64,000 nt of DNA from Saccharothrix longispora (GTDB taxonomy: Bacteria; Actinomycetota; Actinomycetes; Mycobacteriales; Pseudonocardiaceae), in the NCBI RefSeq assembly GCF_030852425.1, contig NZ_NSDM01000001.1:558001-622000 (forward strand), written 5' to 3'. The translations under genes were made by a program, and so were the position numbers. This document shows, one piece after another, positions 1 to 7,652 of this stretch (positions are counted from its first letter, which is position 1; every line of letters begins with the position of its first letter). The notes beneath the pieces are model-generated. The model was given only the letters and a program-made list of their open reading frames with translations. It searched no databases and was not told where the DNA came from.

Positions 1-247
1 CGATCGCCTCCATCATCCGGGTCGCCTCGCGTCGGATGCAGGTGGCGAACAGCTCCTCCTTGGAGCCCAGGTACGCGTACAGCATGGGTTTCGAGATGCC
101 GGCGACCTCGGAGATCTCGTCCATCGACGCGGCGTGGAACCCCAACCGTGAGAAGACGTCCACCGCGGCGTCCATGATCTGCCGTTCGCGCACCTCGCGC
201 GGCAGCCTCTTGGCCCGACCGGTGCGGACCGGTTGCTCTGCGTGCAT
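1..247 (-). CDS. TetR/AcrR family transcriptional regulator (N-terminal part, cut by window edge)
   Basis: The reading frame opens at an ATG and runs off the left edge of the window, so only about 82 residues are visible. They form a classic TetR N-terminal DNA-binding domain: a basic lead (GRAKRLPREVRERQIMDAA), helix 1 with DVFSRLGFHAASMDEIS, and the HTH end with AGISKPMLYAYLGSKEELF. The ligand-binding half is outside the window. The gene is divergent from the SCP2/acyl-CoA dehydrogenase pair, and a dyad operator lies between them, so it probably represses that pair and itself. By analogy with neighbours of this kind the ligand may be an acyl-CoA or lipid, but that is inference. Confidence 0.85.
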   Translation of the reverse strand, partial: MHAEQPVRTGRAKRLPREVRERQIMDAAVDVFSRLGFHAASMDEISEVAGISKPMLYAYLGSKEELFATCIRREATRMMEAI

Positions 248-297
248 CGCACCCCCTGGATTGCCGGCACAAGATTACTCCGAGGGCCTTGCCCGCT

Positions 298-333
298 TAC
301 CTACTCGCCAGTAGATTTACCGCCGAGTAGGTA
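298..333. promoter_or_regulatory. Probable TetR operator between divergent genes
   Basis: A perfect 10-bp inverted repeat, TACCTACTCG at 298-307 and CGAGTAGGTA at 324-333, lies in the 100-bp gap between the TetR gene and the SCP2 gene. A shorter dyad (CTACT-4-AGTAG, 301-314) is nested in the left half. The layout fits a TetR dimer or pair of dimers controlling both directions; the regulator assignment is inferred from position. Confidence 0.65.
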
Positions 334-347
334 TCGGAGGTGCCACC

Positions 348-998
348 ATGACCATCGACCTCACCACCGAGGCGATCGCGAAGCTCAGTCCCGGCGAGCT
401 GATCTCAACGCTCAAGCAGGTCGATCCTGCCGATCCGGCGCTCGCCGGCGTCGACATCGACGTCATCGCGCGCGCCATCGACCCCAGGAAGCTCGGCAAG
501 GACGAGTTCGCCGACCTGCTCGGCGCGCTCGGCGACCTCGCCGACGGTGGCGCAGACCTCGACCTGGCGACGATGGACGCGCAGAACTTCGCCCGCATCG
601 TCTCGCGCGCCTCCAAGGACCAGATCGACGCCGTGACGTCCCGGCCCGGCCTGCGCGAGCGCGTGCTCGACGAGGTGTTCCGGCGCATGGAGGCCCACTT
701 CCGCAGCGACCGCTCCGGCGCGACCCGCGCCGTCGTGCACTTCCGGCTCACCGGCGCCTTCACCGACTCCGGCGAGGACGTGTACGAGGCCGTCATCGAG
801 GACTCGACGTGCACGATCAACAAGGGCGGGACCCGTGACCCGCGTGCCACTGTGACGTTGGGCCCGGTGGAGTTCCTGAAGCTGGCGACCGGCAACGCGT
901 CGGCGCCGGTGCTGTTCATGACCGGCAAGCTCAAGGTCAAGGGCGACCTGGGGTTCGCCGCCGGGTTCATGAGCCTGTTCGACATTCCGAAGGCGTGA
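348..998 (+). CDS. SCP2 sterol-binding domain protein
   Basis: A 216-residue cytoplasmic protein. The C-terminal half carries the SCP2-like pattern: AVVHFRLTGAFTDSG, a core strand VYEAVIEDSTCTINKG, then DPRATVTLGPVEFLKLATGNASAPVLFMTGKLKVKGD, ending in a short helix. SCP2 folds bind fatty acyl or sterol-like lipids and often act as accessory carriers. The N-terminal 100 residues are helical and acidic and I do not recognise them. The start is preceded by GGAGG. An acyl-CoA dehydrogenase follows after 7 nt, so the two are very likely co-transcribed and work on a lipid or acyl-CoA substrate. Confidence 0.85.
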   Translation: MTIDLTTEAIAKLSPGELISTLKQVDPADPALAGVDIDVIARAIDPRKLGKDEFADLLGALGDLADGGADLDLATMDAQNFARIVSRASKDQIDAVTSRPGLRERVLDEVFRRMEAHFRSDRSGATRAVVHFRLTGAFTDSGEDVYEAVIEDSTCTINKGGTRDPRATVTLGPVEFLKLATGNASAPVLFMTGKLKVKGDLGFAAGFMSLFDIPKA

Positions 999-1005
999 GG
1001 GGACC

Positions 1006-2220
1006 ATGGGTGGTTTTTCGCTGGAGCTGAACGAGGACCAGGTCGACCTGCGGGAGTGGGTCCACGGCTTCGCGAAGGACGTGATCAGGCCGGCGGCGTC
1101 CGAGTGGGACGAGCGCGAGGAGACGCCGTGGCCGGTGATCCAGGAGGCGGCGAAGATCGGCCTGTACGGGTTCGAGTCGCTGGCCACGTGGTTCGCCGAC
1201 CCGATCGGGCTGTCGCTGCCGATCGCGACCGAGGAGCTGTTCTGGGGTGACGCGGGCATCGCGCTGGCGCTGATGGGCACCGGGTTGGCGGCGGCGGGCA
1301 TCTTCGCCTCCGGTGAGCCCGAGCAGCTGGCCGAGTGGGTGCCGGAGTGCTTCGGCACGGAGGACGACCCCAAGCTGGCCGCGTTCTGCGCCTCCGAGCC
1401 GCAGGCCGGGTCGGACGTCGCCGGGTACCGGACGCGGGCGGTGTACGACGAGGCGACCGACGAGTGGGTCATCAACGGCCAGAAGGCGTGGGCCACCAAC
1501 GGCGGCATCGCGAACGTCCACGTCGTGACGGCGGTGGTGGACCCGGCGCTGGGGTCGCGCGGCCAGGCGGGCTTCGTCGTGCCGCCCGGGACGCCGGGCG
1601 TGTCGTCGCCGGGCAAGATCAAGAAGCACGGCATGCGGGCGTCGCACACGGCCGACGTGTTCTTCGACGACGTGCGCGTGCCGGGCCGCTGCCTGCTGGG
1701 CGGCAAGGAACGGCTGGAGAAGCGGCTGGCGCGGGCGCGCGAGGGCCTGAAGGCCGGCGGGCAGGCCGCGATGGCGACGTTCGAGACGACCCGGCCGACC
1801 GTGGGCGCGATGGCGATCGGCGTCGCGCGTGCGGCCTACGAGTACTCGCTCGAGTACGCGAAGGACCGCGAGGCGTTCGGCCGGAAGATCATCGAGAACC
1901 AGTCCATCGCGTTCGACCTGGCGAACATGAAGATGGAGATCGACGCGGCCAGGCTGCTCGTGTGGCGGGCGGCGTGGATGGGGCGCAACAACGTCCCGTT
2001 CACGGCGGGCGAGGGGTCGATGTCGAAGCTCAAGGCGGGCGAGGTGTCCGTGTGGGCGACGGAGCGCGCCATCCACATCCTGGGCGGGGCCGGGTACACG
2101 CGCGAGCACCCGGTGGAGCGCATGCACCGGGACGCGAAGATCTTCACCATCTTCGAGGGGACGTCGGAGATCCAGCGGTTGGTCGTGGCCAGGGCCATTT
2201 CCGGCATGCACATCAGGTGA
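1006..2220 (+). CDS. Acyl-CoA dehydrogenase
   Basis: A 404-residue FAD-dependent acyl-CoA dehydrogenase of normal family length. Visible marks are the middle-domain segment FCASEPQAGSDVAGY, the flavin/substrate loop INGQKAWATNGGIA, the C-terminal ARAAYEYSLEYAKDREAFGR helix and the end motif FTIFEGTSEIQRLVVARAI, where the Glu before GTS is the usual catalytic base. It oxidises an acyl-CoA to the 2-enoyl-CoA; chain specificity cannot be read. The start follows GAGGGGACC only 7 nt after the SCP2 gene. A strong stem-loop follows the gene. Confidence 0.93.
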   Translation: MGGFSLELNEDQVDLREWVHGFAKDVIRPAASEWDEREETPWPVIQEAAKIGLYGFESLATWFADPIGLSLPIATEELFWGDAGIALALMGTGLAAAGIFASGEPEQLAEWVPECFGTEDDPKLAAFCASEPQAGSDVAGYRTRAVYDEATDEWVINGQKAWATNGGIANVHVVTAVVDPALGSRGQAGFVVPPGTPGVSSPGKIKKHGMRASHTADVFFDDVRVPGRCLLGGKERLEKRLARAREGLKAGGQAAMATFETTRPTVGAMAIGVARAAYEYSLEYAKDREAFGRKIIENQSIAFDLANMKMEIDAARLLVWRAAWMGRNNVPFTAGEGSMSKLKAGEVSVWATERAIHILGGAGYTREHPVERMHRDAKIFTIFEGTSEIQRLVVARAISGMHIR

Positions 2221-2263
2221 GTCGGGTTCCCCGGGCCGCCGGCAGGCCGTTCGGGGCGGGGCG

Positions 2264-2300
2264 GGGCGGGGTCTTCCGGGACGCGGAGAAGACCCCGCCC
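2264..2300 (+). terminator. Stem-loop terminator after acyl-CoA dehydrogenase
   Basis: Perfect 13-bp arms (GGGCGGGGTCTTC at 2264-2276, GAAGACCCCGCCC at 2288-2300) with an 11-nt loop lie 44 bp after the stop codon. There is no real T-tract, as is common for actinobacterial terminators. The DNA from here to the insertion sequence (2301-2671) is less GC-rich and I see no convincing gene in it. Confidence 0.75.
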
Positions 2301-2674
2301 TTCGCTTCTCGGCAGCGCACCGATCACCCCGAGAGTGGACACGCATCGTCGATTCGATCGTCGAAGACGAGTCGGAACACATCTCAACCGGAGATCGAAG
2401 CACGGTCGACCAGGTGCGCACATGCGGTTTCAGCTTGGTCCCGCTTGAACAGTTCTCGTTTGCGCGGTGACCAATCACCGACACGTTGAACCACGAAGTC
2501 GATGCTACGTTCAGGTTCCGGTGCTCGCGCCGCGAAAAATCCCGGGCGGATTCTCGATGTGAGTGAAGTGCATGATGGCCGTTTCGCCGTGTTCACTCGC
2601 CATGCACCACTCCCGTGTTCCCTTCGCCGTCATCGCGGACGCATCACGTCAGGGCACACCGACAGTCTCGGTGG

Positions 2675-3719
2675 GGCAGGTTCAGACGGTGGAAGCATCC
2701 GCTTCGAGGAGTTCGGTGAATACCTCGCTGGGTTTTCTCCAGTCGTGGATCTTACGGGGTCGGTCGTTGATCTCGGCGGCGATGGCGGCGAGGTAGCGGG
2801 GGTCGGACGGGATGTCGACGCCCTTGGGCAGGAACTCCCGGACGATGCGGTTGAGGTTCTCGTTGCTGCCGCGTTTCCACGGTGAGTGCGGGTGGGCGAA
2901 GAACACCGGCAGCCCGGTGGCGGTCACCTGCTCGTGCAGAGCCATCTCCGAGCCGCAGTCCCAGGTCAGGGAGCGTTTGACCGATGGAGGGAGGTCGCCG
3001 ACGGCGGCGATGATCGCGTCGGTGACCGTCAGCGAGTCGCGCCCGCGCAGCGGGACCAGGACCAGGAAGCGACTGGTGCGCTCGACCAGCGTGGCCACCG
3101 CGCTGCGACCGCCCTTGCCGATCACCAGATCCCCCTCCCAGTGGCCGGGCACGGCCCGGTCGTCGGCCTCGGCGGGACGTTCGTCGAGGTAGCGGGGCTC
3201 GCGGATACGCGGCGCCGGCGCCGGACGTGGGCCGCGCCTGCCCGTGCGGCCGGTGCGCAGCGAGATCAACTCTTGCCGCAGTGTGGCGACCGGTTGGGCG
3301 TAGACCCACTGGTAGATGGCCTCGTGACTCACCTTCCCAGCGTTCCGGACCGGCCCGTCGCGTGCCAACCGGCCGGCGATCGACGCCGGTGACCAGCCCG
3401 CCCGCAACAGCCCGACCACCCGTGAGCGCAGAACCGGGTTCCGGTCCACCGCCAGTGGTTTCGGCCTCGCCCGGGCCGTCCCCGCGGCCCCGTCGGCGGC
3501 CACCGCCCGGTATCCGTCCCTGCCACCGTGACGGTTCACCTCACGGGACACGATCGAGGCATCACGCCCGATCCGGACAGCGATTTCCTTGTATCGCAAC
3601 GACTCGGCCAACCCACGGGAGATCTCCTCCCGATCGGCCAAGGTCAACATCCGACGCACGGTGGGCAATCCTTCCCCACCGAACACCACGATCAGATGCT
3701 ACGACCGTCTGAACCTGCC
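2675..3719 (-). mobile_element. IS30-family insertion sequence, complete, with inverted ends
   Basis: A 1045-bp element. The terminal inverted repeats are 25 bp with 23 matches: the left end (2675-2699) starts GGCAGGTTCAGACGGT, and the right end (3695-3719) is its complement apart from two bases. The triplet TGG flanks both sides (2672-2674 and 3720-3722), a 3-bp target duplication as expected for IS30 elements. It carries one intact transposase whose stop codon lies inside the left repeat. It sits in a gene-free spacer and breaks nothing recognisable. Confidence 0.88.
2682..3689 (-). CDS. IS30-family transposase
   Basis: A 335-residue transposase that looks intact. The N-terminus has an HTH (LTLADREEISRGLAESLRY, then EIAVRIGRDASIVSREVNR), typical of IS30. 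The DDE core is visible: first Asp in GHWEGDLVIGKG, second Asp in LTWDCGSEMA, and the Glu in RGSNENLNRIVREF. It would bind the 25-bp ends and move the element by cut and paste through a circular intermediate, as known for the family. The start is taken at the first of two tandem GTG codons; an ATG 14 residues in, just before the HTH, is an alternative. No frameshift or internal stop is present, so it may still be active. Confidence 0.92.
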   Translation of the reverse strand: MVFGGEGLPTVRRMLTLADREEISRGLAESLRYKEIAVRIGRDASIVSREVNRHGGRDGYRAVAADGAAGTARARPKPLAVDRNPVLRSRVVGLLRAGWSPASIAGRLARDGPVRNAGKVSHEAIYQWVYAQPVATLRQELISLRTGRTGRRGPRPAPAPRIREPRYLDERPAEADDRAVPGHWEGDLVIGKGGRSAVATLVERTSRFLVLVPLRGRDSLTVTDAIIAAVGDLPPSVKRSLTWDCGSEMALHEQVTATGLPVFFAHPHSPWKRGSNENLNRIVREFLPKGVDIPSDPRYLAAIAAEINDRPRKIHDWRKPSEVFTELLEADASTV

Positions 3720-3828
3720 TGGCTGTGACAGTAGGTGCACGGCGGACCACCCGCGATGGCGCAGCGGTAATCCACACGTCCGGCCCGTTTCACGCGGTGA
3801 CCGGTTCCCGACCCTTAAGCTCATTCGA

Positions 3829-4194
3829 GTGATCGGTGCGCTGCAGTGCGTCGTGGTCGACTGCCCGGAGCCGGGGGTGCTGGCCGAGTTCTACCGGCGG
3901 GTCCTCGGGGGTGAGGTGGACCGGCCGGACCGGCGGTGGTCGGTGGACGACGACTGGTCCACGCTGCACACCGGCGGCGGCGTGGTGCTGTGCTTCCAGC
4001 GGGTCGGTGACCACTCCCCTCCGGACTGGCCGGAGCCGGGGCAGCAGTTCCACCTGGACGTGGGCGTCGAGGACCTCGACGCGGCCGGGGCCGAGGTCCT
4101 CGACGCCGGTGGGCGGCTGTTGGACGGCTCGAACGAGCGGTGGTGGGTGTTCGCCGACCCGGCGGGACACCCGTTCTGCCTCGTCCGGGAGTGA
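3829..4194 (+). CDS. VOC/glyoxalase-like domain protein
   Basis: A 121-residue single-domain protein of the vicinal oxygen chelate fold: VVVDCPEPGVLAEFYRRVLGGE opens the first beta-alpha-beta unit, LHTGGGVVLCFQRV follows, and a second unit ends WWVFADPAGHPFCLVRE. Such proteins are metal-dependent lyases, dioxygenases or antibiotic-binding proteins; the substrate cannot be told. The GTG start is chosen because the fold begins there and because a TAAGCT hexamer lies 7 nt upstream, suggesting a leaderless mRNA. A longer frame upstream would run through the insertion sequence end and is unlikely. It converges on the MerR gene with a 1-nt gap. Confidence 0.85.
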   Translation: MIGALQCVVVDCPEPGVLAEFYRRVLGGEVDRPDRRWSVDDDWSTLHTGGGVVLCFQRVGDHSPPDWPEPGQQFHLDVGVEDLDAAGAEVLDAGGRLLDGSNERWWVFADPAGHPFCLVRE

Positions 4195-4195
4195 G

Positions 4196-5104
4196 CTAGC
4201 GGCCGGCTTCGGCCAGCCAGGCGCGTTCCGCCGTGGTGTCCGGGACCTTCGGCCAGCCGTTGATCGCGGCGATCAGCGCCCAGTAGCGCTCGGCCCTCGG
4301 GTCGCCGAACTCCTCCAGGCGGCGGGCGAGCTCGGGACCGACCGGCGTGCCCGTCACCGCCGCCCACTTCTCGTCCACGCGCGCCACGACGGCCCCGGCC
4401 TCCGGCGAACGCGGGTCCACCCCGGCCTCCAGCGCCTCGCGGGCCTGGGCGACGGCGTACTGGAACGCCTCCAGCTGCCCCGGGTCGCCGGAGCCGGACA
4501 GGTCGGCACCCTCGGCCTTCATCTCCTGGTGGCGTTCGGACATGCGCCGGATCGACGCCCGGAAGCCCGGGTCGCGCACCAGGTTCGCCAGCTCGACCCA
4601 CGCCTCCAGCTGCTCGGTCGTGGGATCGTCCGGCAGTTCGACCCGGACGGACCTCATGCCCTGCACGAAGCCCGGTTCCATGTCCAGCCCGCCGAAGACC
4701 TCGTCGAAGAAGTCGTCCAGGATGGCCCGCCGCTCCTCCTCGGACAGCCTGGCCAGTTCGTGCACCATCTCCACCTCCCCGTTCCGCGCCACCACGCGCA
4801 GCACGGCCCGGCGCAGCCGGAGCACGCGCATCTGCGCGTCGATGGCGTCCGCGTGCGTCCGGGCCACCTCGGCCACGGACACCTCGCTCGCCAGCACCCG
4901 GCGCGCGGTGGGCAGGTCGACGCCCAGGTCGCGCAGGGTGCGGACGAGCCGGAGACGCGCCAACCCGTCGACGTCGTAGGCGCGGAACCCGCCGACCGTC
5001 CGCCCCGCCACGGGGACGAGGCCGGAGTCGGAGTAGAACCGGATCGTCCGCGTGGACAGCCCGGTCAACCGCGCCAGGTCGCCGATCGAGTAGTGGTGCG
5101 TCAC
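4196..5104 (-). CDS. MerR family transcriptional regulator
   Basis: A 302-residue regulator. The N-terminal winged HTH is clear (YSIGDLARLTGLSTRTIRFYSDSGLVP, then GFRAYDVDGLARLRLVRTLRDLGV). A dimerisation helix follows (about residues 70-110). The remaining 190 residues are helical and acidic, with no cysteine metal site, so an organic ligand or a stress signal is more likely than a metal. Its promoter shows the 19-bp spacer and central dyad of MerR-controlled promoters, so autoregulation is likely. The start lies where transcription should begin, so the mRNA is probably leaderless. Targets other than itself are not evident. Confidence 0.9.
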   Translation of the reverse strand: MTHHYSIGDLARLTGLSTRTIRFYSDSGLVPVAGRTVGGFRAYDVDGLARLRLVRTLRDLGVDLPTARRVLASEVSVAEVARTHADAIDAQMRVLRLRRAVLRVVARNGEVEMVHELARLSEEERRAILDDFFDEVFGGLDMEPGFVQGMRSVRVELPDDPTTEQLEAWVELANLVRDPGFRASIRRMSERHQEMKAEGADLSGSGDPGQLEAFQYAVAQAREALEAGVDPRSPEAGAVVARVDEKWAAVTGTPVGPELARRLEEFGDPRAERYWALIAAINGWPKVPDTTAERAWLAEAGR

Positions 5105-5110
5105 GGGACC

Positions 5111-5141
5111 ACCTTGGGATCTCCAGTCACTGGAAGTTCAA
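5111..5141 (-). promoter_or_regulatory. MerR-type promoter with 19-bp spacer
   Basis: On the minus strand a TTGAAC -35 element (5136-5141) and a CAAGGT -10 element (5111-5116) are separated by 19 bp, longer than the usual 17. The spacer holds the dyad TCCAGT-C-ACTGGA (5122-5134). This is the standard design of promoters that MerR proteins untwist. The ATG of the MerR gene lies 6 nt after the -10. Confidence 0.65.
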
Positions 5142-5227
5142 CCCGATCGACGTGCGGAGGACCGGAAAGCGGAACGCCGGGAGCCGGTGAGGGCTCCCGG
5201 CGTCCGCCGAGCGGTCGAGCCGGGGGA

Positions 5228-6619
5228 TCAGTAGGTCATCGCCACGGCGGGGTCGGCGAGGAGCGCGCCCACGTCGGCCAGGAACTGCGAGCCCTGCTGG
5301 CCGTCGACCACGCGGTGGTCGAAGGACAGGGCCAGCTGGCAGACCTTGCGCGGCACGACCTGGCCGTCCACCACCCACGGCATGTCGCGGATCGCGCCCA
5401 GGGCCAGGATGGCGACCTCGCCCGGGTTGATGATCGGCGTGCCGGTGTCGACGCCGAAGACGCCGACGTTGGTGATGGTGAACGTGCCGCCCATCATGTC
5501 GGCCGGCGACGTCCTGCCGTCGCGGGCCGTGGTGGCCAGCTCGTCCAGGGCTACCGCGAGCTCCTTCAGCGACATGCCGTCGGCGTCGCGGACCTTGGGC
5601 ACCACCAGGCCGCGCGGGGTGGCGGCGGCGATGCCCAGGTGGACGTAGTCCTTGTAGACGATCTCCTGCGCCGCCTCGTCCCACGTCGCGTTGACGTCGG
5701 GGGTGCGGCGGGCGGCGAGCAGCACGGCCTTCGCGGCGAACGCGAGGGGCGTGAGCTTGACGTCCCGGAATTGCGGGTGCGACTTCAGGCGCGCCCGCAG
5801 CTCCATCATCGGCGTCACGTCGACCGTCAGGAACTCGGTGACGTGCGGAGCCGTGAAGGCGCTGTCCACCATCGCCTGGGCGGTGGCCTTGCGGACGCCC
5901 TTGATCGGCACGCGGCGCTCCCGCGAGCCGGTGGCGACCGCCGCGGCCGGTGCGGCGGCGGGTGCCGGGGCGACCGCCCGTTCGACGTCCTCGCGGGTGA
6001 TGACGCCGCCGGGGCCCGAGCCGGAGACCGCGTAGAGGTCGACGCCCAGGTCCTTGGCCAGCTTCCGCACCGGCGGCTTCGCCAGCGGCACGTAGCCGCC
6101 CCGCGAGGTGGCCGCCGGTTCGACGACCGCCGGGGCGGGCGTCGGGGCCGGGGCGGGGGTGGCCACGACCGGGGGCGGGGGCGAGGTCTGGACGGCGGCG
6201 GAAGCGGCGGGAGCGACCGGCGCGGCCTTGCGGGTGCGGCGCTTGGCCGCGCCCGACTTCGGGCCGTAGCCGACGAGGGTGGCGATCCGCCCGCCCGGCA
6301 TCTCCTCGCCGATCTTGCCGTTGGTGGCGGGAGCGGCGGCGGGAGCCGGGGCGGGAGCGGTGGCGGCCCCGGACGGGTCCAGGTCGATGGTGATGATCGG
6401 CGCGCCGACCTCCACCGTCTGCCCCACCTCGGCCAGCACCTCGGTGACCACGCCGTCCCACGGGCACGGCAGCTCGACGGCCGCCTTGGCGGTCTCGATC
6501 TCGCAGATGATCTGGTTGACCTTGACCGCGTCACCGGGCTTGACGTGCCAGGTGAGGATCTCGGCCTCGGTCAGCCCCTCGGCCGTGTCGGGCAGGGGGA
6601 ACTGCTTGAACTGCGGCAC
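5228..6619 (-). CDS. bkdC: Branched-chain 2-oxoacid dehydrogenase E2 (dihydrolipoamide acyltransferase)
   Basis: A 463-residue E2. Residues 1-80 form one lipoyl domain with the lipoyl-lysine motif EIETAKAAVELP. A long Ala/Pro linker follows, broken by a basic stretch (YGPKSGAAKRRTRKAA). The peripheral subunit-binding domain is PPVRKLAKDLGVDLYAVSGSG-PGGVITREDVERA split by one glycine turn. The C-terminal acyltransferase domain ends with the active-site pattern SFDHRVVDGQQGSQF. It moves the acyl group from E1 to CoA. It is the last gene of the operon, 10 nt after E1 beta. Specificity for branched-chain acids is inferred from the split E1 subunits and family resemblance. Confidence 0.9.
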   Translation of the reverse strand: MPQFKQFPLPDTAEGLTEAEILTWHVKPGDAVKVNQIICEIETAKAAVELPCPWDGVVTEVLAEVGQTVEVGAPIITIDLDPSGAATAPAPAPAAAPATNGKIGEEMPGGRIATLVGYGPKSGAAKRRTRKAAPVAPAASAAVQTSPPPPVVATPAPAPTPAPAVVEPAATSRGGYVPLAKPPVRKLAKDLGVDLYAVSGSGPGGVITREDVERAVAPAPAAAPAAAVATGSRERRVPIKGVRKATAQAMVDSAFTAPHVTEFLTVDVTPMMELRARLKSHPQFRDVKLTPLAFAAKAVLLAARRTPDVNATWDEAAQEIVYKDYVHLGIAAATPRGLVVPKVRDADGMSLKELAVALDELATTARDGRTSPADMMGGTFTITNVGVFGVDTGTPIINPGEVAILALGAIRDMPWVVDGQVVPRKVCQLALSFDHRVVDGQQGSQFLADVGALLADPAVAMTY

Positions 6620-6629
6620 AGCTCTCCCC

Positions 6630-7652
6630 CTACCAGGCCAGCGAGCGGTCGACGGCGTGCAGCACCCGGTCGAGGTCGGGGAGGAACTCCTCCTCCAACT
6701 TCGACGGCGGGTACGGGGTGTCGAACCCGGTCACCCGCAGCACGGGCGCCTGGAGCGAGTAGAAGCACTCCTGCTGCACCTTGGCCGCGATCTCGGACGA
6801 GATGGACGACTCGGACGGCGCCTCGGTGACCACGACCAGCCGGCCGGTGCGGCGCACCGACTCGTACACCGGCGCGAGGTCCAGCGGGGACAGCGTGCGC
6901 AGGTCGATGACCTCCAGCGACTTGCCCTCCTCCTCGGCCGCCGCCGCGGCGTCGAGCGAGGTGCGCGTCATCGGGCCGTACGTCACGAGGGTGGCGTCGG
7001 TGCCGGTGCGCAGCGTGCGGGACCGGAACAGCGGTCCGGGCGCTGCGGTGGTGTCGACCTCGCCCTTCTCGTAGTAGCGGCGCTTGGGCTCGAAGAACAG
7101 CACCGGGTCGTCGCAGTCGATGGCCTGCTGGATCATCCAGTAGGCGTCGGCCGGGTTGGAGCAGGAGACGACCTTGAGGCCCGCGGTGTGCGCGAAGTAC
7201 GACTCGGGGGACTCGGAGTGGTGCTCGACCGCGCCGATGCCGCCGCCGAACGGCACCCGGATGACGATGGGCAGCTTGATGCGGCCCTGGGTGCGGTAGT
7301 GCAGCTTGGCGACCTGCGACACGATCTGGTCGAAGCCGGGGAAGATGAAGCCGTCGAACTGGATCTCGCACACCGGCCGGTAGCCGCGGATCGCGAGGCC
7401 GACGGCGGTGCCGATGATGCCCGACTCGGCGAGCGGGGTGTCGAGCACGCGCTGCTCGCCGAAGTCCTTCTGGAGGCCGTCGGTGATGCGGAAGACGCCG
7501 CCGAGCTTGCCGACGTCCTCACCCATCACGATGACCTTGGGGTTGGCCTCCATCGACGCGCGCAGGCCGTTGTTCAGCGCCTTCGCGATGGTCGTCGTCT
7601 GCACCGCGGCGGGCGCGGTCGACGCGGCGCGGTCCATGGTCGGAGCGGCCAT
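6630..7652 (-). CDS. bkdB: 2-oxoacid dehydrogenase E1 component, beta subunit
   Basis: A 340-residue E1 beta subunit. Family marks include VMGEDVGKLGGVFRITDGL near the N-terminus, the AESGIIGTAVGLAIRGYRP segment, and the C-terminal domain with VTEAPSESSISSEIAA and RVTGFDTPYP. With E1 alpha it forms the thiamine-diphosphate enzyme that decarboxylates branched-chain 2-oxoacids from Val, Leu and Ile, supplying iso and anteiso primers for fatty acids. Its ATG overlaps the E1 alpha stop by one base (TGATG), indicating translational coupling and equal subunit supply. Confidence 0.93.
   Translation of the reverse strand: MAAPTMDRAASTAPAAVQTTTIAKALNNGLRASMEANPKVIVMGEDVGKLGGVFRITDGLQKDFGEQRVLDTPLAESGIIGTAVGLAIRGYRPVCEIQFDGFIFPGFDQIVSQVAKLHYRTQGRIKLPIVIRVPFGGGIGAVEHHSESPESYFAHTAGLKVVSCSNPADAYWMIQQAIDCDDPVLFFEPKRRYYEKGEVDTTAAPGPLFRSRTLRTGTDATLVTYGPMTRTSLDAAAAAEEEGKSLEVIDLRTLSPLDLAPVYESVRRTGRLVVVTEAPSESSISSEIAAKVQQECFYSLQAPVLRVTGFDTPYPPSKLEEEFLPDLDRVLHAVDRSLAW

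Noticed and set aside
2384..2596. A 70-codon minus-strand frame in the spacer left of the insertion sequence
   Set aside because: No ribosome site, no recognisable domain and poorer codon use than neighbours. It might be a remnant, but I cannot support a gene.
3836..6829. A 997-codon open frame opposite the MerR and E2 genes
   Set aside because: The product is Arg/Gly/Pro/Ala low complexity with no domain. High GC removes stops from opposite frames; the genes on the other strand have clear motifs.
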